A DNA stretch of 64,000 bases from Methylopila sp. Yamaguchi (GTDB lineage Bacteria; Pseudomonadota; Alphaproteobacteria; Rhizobiales; Methylopilaceae), in NCBI RefSeq assembly GCF_002897035.1, contig NZ_BAUX01000009.1:124001-188000 (forward strand), read 5' to 3'. The notes below the pieces were generated by a model. The model was not told where the DNA came from. It did no database searches and worked only from the letters and a program-made list of their open reading frames with translations. Within the stretch, counting starts at the first letter, position 1, and every line of letters starts with the position of its first letter. The position numbers were made by a program, and so were the translations under genes. Shown here piece by piece: positions 7,749 to 16,906 of this stretch.

Positions 7749-8701
7749 CACTCGTCCTCCCATCCCTGGTCCTCCATGCGCGCAAGAGCCCCGGCAAGGG
7801 CGTGCAACCCCTGGAAGGCTAGGTCCTCGCCCGCGGAGGCGGTCTCGATCCCGAACAGGCCGAGCGCCAGGGCGTACCGCTTTGCGAGATCCCCCCGGCC
7901 CACGAGCCGCGCGGAACCGGAGGGGGCGCCCATCAGCGCGAGCGCCTCGCACGCTTCCTCGCCGATCAGCAGACCCGACATGTAGCTCGGCAGGGCCTCG
8001 GCCGCGAGCCGGTCGAACAGGCCGTGGGTGCGAACCGCGAACAGCTCGTGCAGCGGCGCGCCCGAGCGCCGCGCGGCGGCGCAGCCCTGCGCAAAGGCGT
8101 CGGCGTCGAGCCGGGTCTCATCGCCCTCCTCGGGCATCAGCCGGCCGAGGATCGAATGGCGGCGCAGCACGCCGTAGAGTTCGCCCGTCATGAAGGTGTG
8201 GAAGCCGACGATCCGGCCGCCGACCACGCGCGCCCATTTGCTGTGTGTGCCGGGCAGCACGAACACGGCGTCCGAGATGTCGGAGGAGGCGATCGCGCCG
8301 AAGATCTGGACCTCCTCGCCGCGCATGACGTCCGCCGTCCCATGCGCATGCTCGGCCCGGACGCCGGGCGCGAAACCGACGCGGACACCGCGCGCCGTGG
8401 TCGTCCAGGCCATCGCCCGGGCGAGATCGTCGAAGCCCGCCGGGCAGGCGGCGTAGGGCGCCTCGACCCAACCCTGCCGGCTGCCGATCATGCCCGACGC
8501 AAGCACGCGGGCCGCTGGCCGGCGCGCGAGCCAGGGCGAGATCAGCGCCTCGAAGATGCTGTCGAAGCTGCGGCCGTTCGCGAACATGATCCCGTCCGGC
8601 GACGACAGCCGATCCTCGATCGTTCCGTCCGGCGCCATAAGCGCCGCGCGAAGCGAGGAGGTCCCCCAGTCGAGGGCGATAAGGCTGCGATCGGCGGTCA
8701 T
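7748..8701 (-). CDS. dgoK: 2-dehydro-3-deoxygalactonokinase
   Basis: This 317-residue DgoK-family kinase phosphorylates 2-keto-3-deoxygalactonate in the De Ley-Doudoroff galactose route. The N-terminus has ALDWGTSSLRAALM, with the DWGTSS nucleotide motif. VFVLPGTHSKWARV and FMTGELYGVLRRHSIL are family signatures. It forms a two-gene unit with dgoA. No galactonate dehydratase, transporter or sugar-specific regulator is next to it in this window. Confidence 0.92.
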   Translation of the reverse strand: MTADRSLIALDWGTSSLRAALMAPDGTIEDRLSSPDGIMFANGRSFDSIFEALISPWLARRPAARVLASGMIGSRQGWVEAPYAACPAGFDDLARAMAWTTTARGVRVGFAPGVRAEHAHGTADVMRGEEVQIFGAIASSDISDAVFVLPGTHSKWARVVGGRIVGFHTFMTGELYGVLRRHSILGRLMPEEGDETRLDADAFAQGCAAARRSGAPLHELFAVRTHGLFDRLAAEALPSYMSGLLIGEEACEALALMGAPSGSARLVGRGDLAKRYALALGLFGIETASAGEDLAFQGLHALAGALARMEDQGWEDE

Positions 8702-8797
8702 GCGGCGTTCCGGATCCAGCGCGCGGGCGCCGTTCCGAGCTAGACGAGCCGAACGAAGAAGGACAGGCCTTTCTGACGCCGCACGGTCTGCCTATGG

Positions 8798-10048
8798 ATG
8801 GGCGCGACCAAGATCGCCGGAGACAGTCCCTTGACCGACGCCCCCGCCCGCGACGTTCACACGCCCTCAAGCGCCGCCTTCGACTGGTCCGATCCGTTCG
8901 ACCTCGAGTCCCAGCTGTCCGAGGAGGAGAGGCTCGTGCGGGACACCGCGCGGGATTACGCGCAGGAGCGGCTGTTTCCGCGGGTTCGCGACGCCTACCG
9001 CACCGAGACCTTCGATCGCGCGATCATGACGGAGATGGGCGCGCTCGGGCTCCTGGGCCCGACCCTCCCGGAGGCCTACGGCGGCGCGGGCCTCGGCTAT
9101 GTCGCCTATGGGCTCGCGGCGCGCGAGATCGAGCGGGTGGACTCCGGCTACCGCTCGGCGATGAGCGTCCAGTCGTCGCTCGTGATGCATCCGATCTGGG
9201 CCTACGGTTCGGAGGAGCAGCGCCGGCGCTTCCTCCCACGGCTCGCCCGCGGCGAGGCCATCGGCTGCTTCGGGCTCACCGAGCCGGACGCGGGCTCCGA
9301 CCCCGCCGGGATGCGGACGCGCGCGACGCGCATCGACGGCGGCTACCGGCTCTCCGGCGCGAAGACCTGGATCACCAACGCGCCGGTCGCCGACCTCTTC
9401 GTGGTCTGGGCCAAATCCGACGCGCATGACGGCGCGATCCGCGGGTTCCTGCTCGAGAAGGGCGTCAAGGGCCTGTCCGCGCCGAAGATCGAAGGCAAGC
9501 TCTCGCTTCGCGCCTCCGTCACCGGCGAGATCGTCATGGACGCCGTCGAGGTCGAGGACGATGCCCTGCTGCCCAACGTTTCCGGCCTCAAAGGTCCGTT
9601 CGGCTGCCTCAACCGCGCCCGCTATGGTATCGCCTGGGGCGCGATCGGCGCGGCGGAGTTCTGCTGGCGCGCCGCGCGGCAATACGCGATCGACCGCGTG
9701 CAGTTCGGCCGCCCGCTCGCCCAAACCCAGCTCGTGCAAAAGAAACTCGCCGACATGCAGACCGAGATCGCGCTCGGTCTCCAGATCGCGCTCCGCGCGG
9801 GCCGCCTGTTCGACGAAGGCCGGCTGGCGCCGGAGGCGATCTCGCTGATCAAGCGCAACGCCTGCGGCAAAGCGCTCGAGATCGCCCGGCTGGCGCGCGA
9901 CATCCACGGCGGCAACGGCGTGTCGGACGAGTACCACGTCATGCGCGTCTCCCAGAACCTCGAGGCGGTGAACACCTACGAGGGAGCCCACGACGTCCAC
10001 GCTCTCATTCTGGGACGCGCTCAAACCGGGCTGCAGGCGTTTTTCTGA
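8798..10048 (+). CDS. gcdH: glutaryl-CoA dehydrogenase
   Basis: This 416-residue FAD enzyme of the acyl-CoA dehydrogenase family oxidises and decarboxylates glutaryl-CoA to crotonyl-CoA in lysine/tryptophan breakdown. The GCDH-specific arginine is R119 in [15 protein letters not shown], and the catalytic base is Glu395 in [25 protein letters not shown] and KTWITN bind FAD and substrate. A TTG at 8831 with GGAG upstream is an alternative start. Crotonyl-CoA is also the Ccr substrate (gene at 44394), which gives a metabolic link across the window. Confidence 0.93.
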   Translation: MGATKIAGDSPLTDAPARDVHTPSSAAFDWSDPFDLESQLSEEERLVRDTARDYAQERLFPRVRDAYRTETFDRAIMTEMGALGLLGPTLPEAYGGAGLGYVAYGLAAREIERVDSGYRSAMSVQSSLVMHPIWAYGSEEQRRRFLPRLARGEAIGCFGLTEPDAGSDPAGMRTRATRIDGGYRLSGAKTWITNAPVADLFVVWAKSDAHDGAIRGFLLEKGVKGLSAPKIEGKLSLRASVTGEIVMDAVEVEDDALLPNVSGLKGPFGCLNRARYGIAWGAIGAAEFCWRAARQYAIDRVQFGRPLAQTQLVQKKLADMQTEIALGLQIALRAGRLFDEGRLAPEAISLIKRNACGKALEIARLARDIHGGNGVSDEYHVMRVSQNLEAVNTYEGAHDVHALILGRAQTGLQAFF

Positions 10049-10147
10049 GAAGGGACCGTTCGTCTTGAACCTTCGGCGTAGGCATGCCACCGTTCGCCGG
10101 GGACAATCAAAAAAACAACAATGGCTGCGTCGAAGGAGCTCGCGTCG

Positions 10148-11215
10148 ATGGCACGCGCGCGATCATTGGTTGTTCGGGGTTACTATGGCAACGGCAACTG
10201 CGGCGATGAGGCGCTCCTGGCAACGCTGCTGCAGTACTTTTCACCGGCTTACCGATTCATCGTTTCGGTCAACGACGCCGGCCGCGTCGCCGCAAACCTG
10301 AAGAAGAAAAAGATCGGCGCCTACGCCGACGTCAAAGTCGTGTGGAGCCTCGACCGCGGCGTCGTGACGAGGCGCGACGTGGCGGGCTTCCTGCTTGGGG
10401 GCGGAGGGCTTGGATTGGGTTTCGGTTGGGACCAGTACATGTTCGCCTGGCGCAAGGGAAAGAAGATCATCCACACCGGTGTCCACGTCACCGAAGAGTA
10501 CGTGTCGCCGGCGCGGGACGCGTTCAACGACGTGACCCGCGCTTTGCTAGGGTCGGCGCATTTCTTCAGCGTCCGACACCGCCTCTCGGTGGAGACCGCC
10601 GCGCGGCTTGGCGTGCAGGCCGCCTATGTTCCTGACTGGGCGTTCGCGCTTAAAGCGGAGCCGGGCCCGACGCCCGGCCGTGACTACGTCGTGGTCACGA
10701 TCCGGGCCGACGCCCACCAGCGCAATCCGCACACGCTTCGCTGCCTGCAGAGCATCGCCGCCTTCGCAGAAGCGGAGGGCCTCGAGGTCGTGCTTCTGCC
10801 CTTCGACGTCAGCGACCAGCGGCTGACAAAGCGGCTGAAGGTCCCCGGCCAGATGTTCGGCGGGCTGTTCTATCGCCCGGCCTACGTGAAACACCTGATT
10901 GCGCACGCAAGAGTTGCCTTTTCTCTTGGCCGCTATCACCCGATCGTCTTCGCCATGGCGTCGGACGTGCCGGTGTTCAGCGTGGACGCGGTGCGGCGCG
11001 GCCGCTCGGACGACAAGACATGCCTGCAGCTGATCGAGGAAGGCCTCGACGACTTCCATTTTCCGATTGACCGTCTCGACGACTTTACGCCGGCGGAAAT
11101 CGGGCGCCTTGTGCGCCGCTACGCCGTCTCCGGAACGTATTCAAAGAGCTTTATGAACAACGCCGCTCTCGTGGACGCCGCAGCGGGGCGGATCCACGAG
11201 ATCCTGCAATCCTGA
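10148..11215 (+). CDS. polysaccharide pyruvyl transferase family protein
   Basis: This 355-residue protein starts MARARSLVVRGYYGNGNCGD; the GYYGNGNCGDEALL motif and the later SLGRYHPIVFAM (S-x-R-x-H type) mark the CsaB/polysaccharide pyruvyl transferase family, which adds ketal pyruvate to glycans or acts as a GT-B-like transferase. LLGGGGLGLGFG forms the central nucleotide loop. AAGGAG sits nine bases before the ATG at 10148; an in-frame ATG at 10121 lacks one. It is followed after 24 bases by the 842-residue glycosyltransferase, so both probably act on one surface glycan. Confidence 0.8.
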   Translation: MARARSLVVRGYYGNGNCGDEALLATLLQYFSPAYRFIVSVNDAGRVAANLKKKKIGAYADVKVVWSLDRGVVTRRDVAGFLLGGGGLGLGFGWDQYMFAWRKGKKIIHTGVHVTEEYVSPARDAFNDVTRALLGSAHFFSVRHRLSVETAARLGVQAAYVPDWAFALKAEPGPTPGRDYVVVTIRADAHQRNPHTLRCLQSIAAFAEAEGLEVVLLPFDVSDQRLTKRLKVPGQMFGGLFYRPAYVKHLIAHARVAFSLGRYHPIVFAMASDVPVFSVDAVRRGRSDDKTCLQLIEEGLDDFHFPIDRLDDFTPAEIGRLVRRYAVSGTYSKSFMNNAALVDAAAGRIHEILQS

Positions 11216-11239
11216 TCGAAGTCTTGGTACGGTGGCACG

Positions 11240-13768
11240 ATGAACGTCATTCAGCTTTGCGGTTCGTTCGGCGAACGGTGCGGCATCGCGCGGTACACGC
11301 AGTATGTCGCGGACACCTTGTCGCTCCTCGGCGTCAACAACCGCATCGTCCGCTCGTGCGGACAGCTCGAGGCGCTGCTGAGCGCCGGCGAGGCTGCGGG
11401 CCAGACCGAGCCGACCCTCGTGCTCGTGCAGCATGAGTACGGCATCTACGACATGCTGAGCGAGCTGTCCTCGGGCGACTCGACCAGCAACATCCTCGCG
11501 ACGCTGACCGAGCTGTCGACGCGCGGCCGCATCCGCGCCGCGGCCTTCATCATGCACACCGTGGTCGCGCGCGACCACGTGCTGAGCTTCGCGAACAAGC
11601 AGCTGTTCACCAGCCGCTTCCCGGTGTTCCACCTGAACCGCCTGGGCGCGGCCCAGGGCGGCGTCGAGTTTCTGGAGCACGGCGTCTATCGCATGCCCGG
11701 CTCCAACCTCGACCGGATGCTGAAGGGCGAGATGGATATCGACGCCTTCGCGGAGCGCCAGCTTGCGACGAAGTCGGTCGGCACCTTCGGCCTGCTGTCG
11801 CCCAACAAGATGCCGCGGCGGATCATCGAACTCGCCGGCGCCCACAACCTGGAGCTCAAGGCCAATTTCGCGAGCCGGTCCAAGGTCGATCCCAAGCGGC
11901 TGCTCCGGTTCCTCGACGAGGCGCATGTCACCGGCACCATCGGCTTCGACTTCCTCTCGGAGGAAGACCTCCTCCGGACGATCGAGACGGCCAGCTTCGT
12001 CGGCAGCTTCCAGGAGGACTTCAACCACTACGCGACCAGCGGCTCCACCCGCTTCCTGCTGAACTCCGGCGTGCCGCTGATCGTGAATAGCGTCACTTGT
12101 TTCATGGATCTCAGCGAAGTCGCGGTGTTCGTGGACGACTCCCGCAGCGAGCTGCTTGCGCGGATGATGGTCGACCGTGATCTCTACAAGTCGAAGATCG
12201 CCGACGTGGTGCGCTTCAGCCGCGACAATACCATGGAGAGGGTCTACGAGCGCCTGCTGAACGACGCCGTCTACCACTTTGATCGGAAGAAGGACGGCAA
12301 GCAGCGCTACGTCTACTACTACCAGAACCTCATGAGCACGCCCGCTCTCAAGGACGCCGTACGTTTTTTCAGCATCGACGAGCCCGAGATGACGGCGGCG
12401 GGCATCTTGAACGCCGTCAATCGGCGGTTCAGCGCCGTGGCCCCTAAGGCCGTCTGGGAGAGTTACCTCGACACCTCAAAGAGCATCTCGGATCCCGAAC
12501 TGCTCGAAGAGTTTGATCCCAGGTTCGACCCGAAGGCGAACCCCGTCTGGGAGCGGCCGAGCGACGATCCGCGCCCGGTCGACGGCACCGCCGCCCTGCG
12601 CGCCGCGAACAGCGCCCTCACCGCGTGGACGCCGCCGACGCTCAGCCGTCTCGCGATGATCCCGCCCTCGCGCTGGCGGGACTATCTCAGCCGGGCGGGC
12701 GGCGTCGCCGACCAGAACGCCCTGCAGACCATCGGCGCGATCGATCCCAACGCGACGGTCGGCGAGCGGCTGCGCATCACGGCGGAGGCCCTCGCCGGGC
12801 ACCAGATGCGCACGCCGGGCCACGGCGCGCACCTCATCGACGACGCCCTGGCGCGCACCGTGTTCTACTCCTCCGAGATCGACTCGTTGCCGAGCGCCGA
12901 GCGCGCCTACTGCGTCGCCCTGATGCTCGACCGGCAGCCCCCGGATGAAGGCCGCCTCAAGCTGTTCAAGCACCTCTTCGACAACGGCGCCTCTATCGCT
13001 GATTTCGTCGGGACCTCGGAGTTTGAGAACTCGCTGATCGACCTCGCCGACGGCGGCGCCAGCACGCGCTTCGGCAAGGCGACCTTCGGGCCCGCCTTCA
13101 CCGCGACGCTCGAAGGCCGGTCCTCGCGCGTGGCGTTCTGGCGGCAGTTCATCCGGCGCCGATTCAACCTCCCCGCGTCGGCGGGAGAGTTCGACGTTCA
13201 CAACGCCGGCGACATCCTGGAGGTGCGCCCGGGCGAGCCCGATCGCGCGGGCTGGACCGAGTTCGCCACGGCGATGCGCGACCAGCGTTTCCGTTTCCCG
13301 GTCGCGGCCATGGAGCCCTTCGCCGGGCTCGCGGGCGATCGTCCGTGGTTCGAGATCGCGCTCTACGCGCTCTCGCTTAAGAACGCGCGCATCGTGACGT
13401 CGCACAAGGAGTTCACCTCCTCCTGGACGCGGGCGCAGCAGGTGTTCAGCCAGGACGAGGAGCTTCCCGACTTCGATTTCTTCCTCCTGCACAAGGACGC
13501 AGCGCGCGCCTTCATTCCGCTGCTCGAGCGCCGCCAGCCGACGCCCTGCCTCGCCTTCGCGAACGAGGTGTTCTTCGTGGTCTCCGACCTCAGCAAGATC
13601 ACGCGCATGTACGATGGCGTCCACGGCGGCGGCTTCATCGCCCCGCCGCGCGAGCCGGCGCCCGCGCCCAAGCCTCTGCCGACGGTCGCAGCGCCTCCGC
13701 CTTCGGCCGACGTCGACGCCGCCACCGCGGCGGCGGTGGCCGCGCATCCCCAACCTTGGGAAGTGTGA
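11240..13768 (+). CDS. glycosyltransferase/DUF4214-like multidomain protein
   Basis: This is an 842-residue protein. Residues 1-370 resemble a GT-B (GT4-like) glycosyltransferase: CGSFGERCGIARYT at 7-20, QHEYGIYD at 64-71, and SGSTRFLLNSGVPLIVNS with VFVDD at 267-300. Residues about 370-545 are unassigned. Residues about 550-600 (ERAYCVALMLDRQPPDEGRL, then DFVGTSEF) look like a DUF4214 module. Residues about 620-785 (FWRQFIRRRFNLP, YALSLKNARIVTSHKEF) are unrecognised, and the last about 55 are Pro/Ala-rich. No signal peptide or membrane segment is seen. The combination, next to a pyruvyl-transferase-like gene, suggests surface glycan assembly. Confidence 0.65.
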   Translation: MNVIQLCGSFGERCGIARYTQYVADTLSLLGVNNRIVRSCGQLEALLSAGEAAGQTEPTLVLVQHEYGIYDMLSELSSGDSTSNILATLTELSTRGRIRAAAFIMHTVVARDHVLSFANKQLFTSRFPVFHLNRLGAAQGGVEFLEHGVYRMPGSNLDRMLKGEMDIDAFAERQLATKSVGTFGLLSPNKMPRRIIELAGAHNLELKANFASRSKVDPKRLLRFLDEAHVTGTIGFDFLSEEDLLRTIETASFVGSFQEDFNHYATSGSTRFLLNSGVPLIVNSVTCFMDLSEVAVFVDDSRSELLARMMVDRDLYKSKIADVVRFSRDNTMERVYERLLNDAVYHFDRKKDGKQRYVYYYQNLMSTPALKDAVRFFSIDEPEMTAAGILNAVNRRFSAVAPKAVWESYLDTSKSISDPELLEEFDPRFDPKANPVWERPSDDPRPVDGTAALRAANSALTAWTPPTLSRLAMIPPSRWRDYLSRAGGVADQNALQTIGAIDPNATVGERLRITAEALAGHQMRTPGHGAHLIDDALARTVFYSSEIDSLPSAERAYCVALMLDRQPPDEGRLKLFKHLFDNGASIADFVGTSEFENSLIDLADGGASTRFGKATFGPAFTATLEGRSSRVAFWRQFIRRRFNLPASAGEFDVHNAGDILEVRPGEPDRAGWTEFATAMRDQRFRFPVAAMEPFAGLAGDRPWFEIALYALSLKNARIVTSHKEFTSSWTRAQQVFSQDEELPDFDFFLLHKDAARAFIPLLERRQPTPCLAFANEVFFVVSDLSKITRMYDGVHGGGFIAPPREPAPAPKPLPTVAAPPPSADVDAATAAAVAAHPQPWEV

Positions 13769-13929
13769 GGGCGAGCGCCGAGCGGAGCCCTGCGACGGCG
13801 GGAGCAGGTTGCGAAGGAACGGCTCGCTGAGGCGGCTTTCCGTGATCCTCCCCGCGGCTGCGGCGCAATCTCGAAAGAGGGACGCCGCCAGAGGAGAGGG
13901 CCGGACATCAGATTGGCCGATGGAGACCG

Positions 13930-14015
13930 TGGTGCGGGTGGTCGGACTCGAACCGACACTCTGTCGCCAGAAACGGATTTTGAGTCCGTCGCGTCTACCG
14001 TTCCGCCACACCCGC
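13930..14015 (-). tRNA. tRNA-Leu(CAA)
   Basis: The reverse strand folds into a type II tRNA of 86 bases with the 3' CCA encoded (13932-13930). Acceptor stem is GCGGGTG/CACCCGC with discriminator A. The anticodon stem ACGGA/TCCGT closes a 7-base loop CTCAAAA, giving anticodon CAA, which reads UUG. A long variable arm (TTTCTGGCGACAGAGT) and a T arm with GGTTCGAGTCC are present. It stands alone between two rightward genes. Confidence 0.95.
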
Positions 14016-14170
14016 ACGAGGGCCTCGCCGAAGCGGCGCCACGATGTCGACAGCGCGTCACGCTGTCAATTCATCCCGTTGCGCCAATAGGGCTCTTCCG
14101 CTCTTGCGGCCGTCGCCGACAGCTTCTACGGGAAATGCACCCACCGACGCACCGTCGCCAAAGGCCCCCC

Positions 14171-14752
14171 ATGCTGAGACGCCTCTACGACTGGATGCTC
14201 ACACTGTCCGCCGGTCCGCGGGCGAAGCTCGCGCTGTTCTGGGTCTCTTTCGCCGAGGCGTCGTTCTTCCCGCTGCCCCCGGACATCCTGCTGGTGCCGA
14301 TGACGATCGCGCGCCCTCAGGACGCCTACCGGCTCGCGCTGCTGACAGGTATCGGCTCGACGCTCGGCGGCGCGCTTGGCTACGCCATCGGGTCGCTGCT
14401 CTACGACAGCGTCGGACTCTGGATCATCCATCTCTATGGCTACGGCGACAAGATGGACGCCTTCCGGGAGACCTACGCCCAATACGGGCTGTGGATCATC
14501 CTGCTGAAGGGCCTGACGCCGATCCCCTACAAGCTGGTGACCATCACCTCGGGGTTTGCAGGCTACAATTTCTTCCTCTTCATGCTGCTCACCGTCATCT
14601 CGCGCACGCTGCGGTTCCTGGCGGTCGCCTGGATCCTCAAGCGCTATGGCGAGCCGGTGCGGGAGTTCATCGAGCGGAAGCTGGCGCTCTCCGCGTTCCT
14701 GCTGCTGTTCTTCGTCGTGGGTGGCTTCGTGCTTGTGAAGTACGTGGTGTAA
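14171..14752 (+). CDS. YqaA/DedA-like VTT-domain membrane protein
   Basis: This protein of about 193 residues has several membrane segments and a VTT (SNARE-associated) domain: FWVSFAEASFFPLPPDILLV, then GSTLGGALGYAIGSLLYDS, and the amphipathic re-entrant LLKGLTPIPYKLVTITSGFAGYN. The layout fits YqaA, a DedA relative of unproven function; DedA proteins are linked to lipid-carrier recycling and proton-dependent transport. The frame is open upstream across the tRNA; the ATG at 14171 (or 14135) is the plausible start. Confidence 0.82.
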   Translation: MLRRLYDWMLTLSAGPRAKLALFWVSFAEASFFPLPPDILLVPMTIARPQDAYRLALLTGIGSTLGGALGYAIGSLLYDSVGLWIIHLYGYGDKMDAFRETYAQYGLWIILLKGLTPIPYKLVTITSGFAGYNFFLFMLLTVISRTLRFLAVAWILKRYGEPVREFIERKLALSAFLLLFFVVGGFVLVKYVV

Positions 14753-14757
14753 CGGCT

Positions 14758-15300
14758 ATGGCGGCCTCCCCTCTCCGCTCTCCCGCGGCCGCCGGCGTCG
14801 CGATCGCGGTCGTAGCGGCGGCGACGGTCGGCGGCGCGCTCGTGTTCGAGCATGGCTTCGGCTACGTGCCCTGCATGCTGTGCCTGTGGGAGCGCTGGCC
14901 CTATTACCTCGGCGCGCCGCTGGCGCTGCTCGCGGGCCTGCTCGCGCTCCGCGGCCATGCCGCGTCGAAGCTCCTGTTCGTAGCCCTCGCCCTGCTGTTT
15001 CTCGGCGGGGCCGTTCTCGGCGCCTACCACGCCGGCGTCGAATGGGGATTCTGGCCGGGTCCGACCAGTTGCGCCGGCGCGAACGCCGCGCCGACATCGG
15101 CTGGCGGCCTGCTCGCCCAGATGAAGACGACGCGAATCGTCCCCTGCGACCGGGCCGCGTGGCGCTTCCTCGGTCTCTCGCTCGCCGGCTACAACGCGCT
15201 CATCGCCCTCGGCCTCGCCGCGGTCGCGGCTCTCGCGACACGGCGGCTGGGCCGCGGCGCGCCTCACCACCGCGCCGGTTCGGCCTCCCAGCGGTCATAG
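14758..15300 (+). CDS. dsbB: disulfide bond formation protein DsbB
   Basis: This 180-residue inner-membrane quinone reductase should reoxidise periplasmic DsbA. It has four predicted membrane segments. The first periplasmic loop has Cys39-X2-Cys42 in YVPCMLCLWERWPYYL, and the second has Cys105 and Cys130 (GPTSCAGA, RIVPCDRA). The ATG follows the yqaA-like stop by 5 bases, so they share a transcript. The last 37 bases overlap the 3' end of the convergent L,D-transpeptidase gene. Confidence 0.92.
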   Translation: MAASPLRSPAAAGVAIAVVAAATVGGALVFEHGFGYVPCMLCLWERWPYYLGAPLALLAGLLALRGHAASKLLFVALALLFLGGAVLGAYHAGVEWGFWPGPTSCAGANAAPTSAGGLLAQMKTTRIVPCDRAAWRFLGLSLAGYNALIALGLAAVAALATRRLGRGAPHHRAGSASQRS

Positions 15301-16028
15301 TCGCCGCCCTCGGCCGCCGGATAGGGCGCCGCCGCGATCTCCGGCGCCGGCCGCCGATCGATCTCACCGTCCTGGATCACGACCACCGGCGTGTCGGTCG
15401 GCACGCGGTCGTAAAGGTCGATGATGTCTTGGCTGAACAGGCGAATGCAGCCGCTCGACACGGCGCGGCCGATGGAGAGCGGCTCGGTCGTTCCGTGGAT
15501 GCGGAACAGCGTGTCGCGGTTCCCCTGGAAGAGGTACAGCGCGCGCGGACCGAGCGGGTTGTCCAAGCCCGGCGCCATGCCGCCGGCGTAGGGGCCGTAG
15601 CGCTCGGGCTCGCGGGCGATCATATCGGGCGTCGGCGTCCAGCGTGGCCACTTCGCTTTGCGGCCGACGCGCGCTGAGCCCTCGAAGGCGAGCCCCTCCT
15701 TGCCTACGCCTATGCCGTAGCGCAGCGCCGCCCCGCCTTCCTGCACGAGGTAGAGGAACCGCGCCTGGGTGTCGATCACGATCGTCCCCGGCGTCTCGTA
15801 GCCGTCATAGGCGACCGCCTGCCGTAGCCATTTCCGGTTCACCCGCGATATGTCGGTGGCGGGCAGCGGATAGAGTTCGTCCGGCCGCGCGCCGTACCGC
15901 GCGATGTCCGCCGGATCATGCCCGCCCCCAACGTCCCGCCCCGGCGTGCTGATCGATCCGCAGCCTGCGAGCGCGCCTGCGCCAAGCAGGACCCCGCAAA
16001 ACGACCGGCGGTTGATGTTCGACGTCAT
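15264..16028 (-). CDS. L,D-transpeptidase (YkuD), probable lipoprotein
   Basis: This 254-residue YkuD-fold enzyme forms 3-3 peptidoglycan crosslinks or anchors proteins. The N-terminus has a Tat-like RRSF and a hydrophobic stretch ending in lipobox LAGC (Cys23). The catalytic motif is RIHGTTEPLSIG then SSGCIRLF, with His178 and Cys194. It is one of two L,D-transpeptidases in the window; this one lacks the peptidoglycan-binding module of the other. The tail overlaps dsbB by 37 bases. Confidence 0.9.
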   Translation of the reverse strand: MTSNINRRSFCGVLLGAGALAGCGSISTPGRDVGGGHDPADIARYGARPDELYPLPATDISRVNRKWLRQAVAYDGYETPGTIVIDTQARFLYLVQEGGAALRYGIGVGKEGLAFEGSARVGRKAKWPRWTPTPDMIAREPERYGPYAGGMAPGLDNPLGPRALYLFQGNRDTLFRIHGTTEPLSIGRAVSSGCIRLFSQDIIDLYDRVPTDTPVVVIQDGEIDRRPAPEIAAAPYPAAEGGDYDRWEAEPARW

Positions 16029-16283
16029 TTGACTCTACCCCACAAGGACCGGCGCCGGCGCGGCGCGCGACGTCGTCGGTGTCCAGGCAGGGCATGGCCG
16101 CCATCAGGGGAAAATCGAGCGAAAACAGGGCGACAGCGGGATGTCGCCTATCGGCCACAGTTAGCGACGCGGCTGGAAAACCAGGCGCTTCGCTCCTTCT
16201 CGCTTTGCTCTGAGAAGGCTCGCCATCACAGGCTTTTGCGTGACCGCCCCAGCACAGCTCAAGCCGCCGCCGGCCGCTCGACG
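16029..16283. other. intergenic stretch
   Basis: This 255-base gap lies between the HNH nuclease stop and the L,D-transpeptidase start, both leftward. It holds one modest hairpin, CCTTCTC at 16195-16201 with GAGAAGG at 16212-16218, that lacks a T-run on the reverse strand. No gene or recognisable promoter motif is seen. Confidence 0.5.
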
Positions 16284-16841
16284 CTACGGCTCGAGCTCGC
16301 TGTCCCAGTAGAGATAGTCGAGCCAGCTGTCGTGCAGGTAGTTCGGCGGAAAGGCGCGGCCGTTTTGGTGCAGATCGTGCACTGAGGGCTGGAACGGGGT
16401 CTGCGCCGGGTACATCCCGCAGTCCGCCGGCATCTGGCCGCCTTTCCGCAGGTTGCAGGGCGAGCAGGCCGCGCAGACGTTCTCCCAGGTGGTCTGGCCG
16501 CCTCGGGAGCGCGGGATCACGTGGTCGAAGGTGAGGTCCTCGCGCGTGCCGCAGTACTGGCATGCGAACCGGTCGCGAAGGAACACGTTGAACCGGGTGA
16601 ACGCGGGGTTGCGCGCCGGTTTGACGTAGGTCTTCAGGCACACCACCGAGGGCAGCTTCATCTCGAAGCTGGGGCTGTGCACTTCGCGGTCGTAATGGGA
16701 GATGACGTTCACACGGTCCAGGAAGATCGCCTTGATGGCGTCCTGCCAGGACCACAGCGACAACGGGTAGTAGCTGAGCGGACGGTAGTCCGCGTTCAAC
16801 ACCAAGGCCGGGCACGCGTCAGGTGAAACGGCGACCGTCAC
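16284..16841 (-). CDS. HNH endonuclease
   Basis: This 185-residue HNH nuclease belongs to a common alphaproteobacterial family. The zinc-bound core is FACQYCGTREDLTFDHVIPR then ENVCAACSPCNLRKGG: two CxxC pairs flank the DHV/N motif. The N-terminus ALVLNADYRPLSYYPLSLWS is a typical family opening. The GTG start at 16841 is set by AAGGAG six bases upstream. It is a stand-alone gene; DNA repair is often proposed but unproven. It is unlike homing endonucleases since no intron or intein is near. Confidence 0.88.
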   Translation of the reverse strand: MTVAVSPDACPALVLNADYRPLSYYPLSLWSWQDAIKAIFLDRVNVISHYDREVHSPSFEMKLPSVVCLKTYVKPARNPAFTRFNVFLRDRFACQYCGTREDLTFDHVIPRSRGGQTTWENVCAACSPCNLRKGGQMPADCGMYPAQTPFQPSVHDLHQNGRAFPPNYLHDSWLDYLYWDSELEP

Positions 16842-16906
16842 CGAGCACTCCTTGCATGAGCGCCGGCGCGCCGGCCGACGCTGGGCGATACTCTACATGT
16901 CGTGTG

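Noticed and set aside
12476-14017. Reverse frame of about 510 codons opposite the 842-residue protein and through the tRNA
   Set aside because: It crosses tRNA-Leu and lacks any recognisable motif; the forward frame has clear domain patterns.
16195-16218. Rho-independent terminator after the HNH gene
   Set aside because: The 7-bp stem has a 10-base loop and no T-run in the relevant direction.
16284-16841. HNH protein as a homing endonuclease or restriction enzyme
   Set aside because: No intron, intein or methylase is near, and its ends match a stand-alone alphaproteobacterial HNH family.
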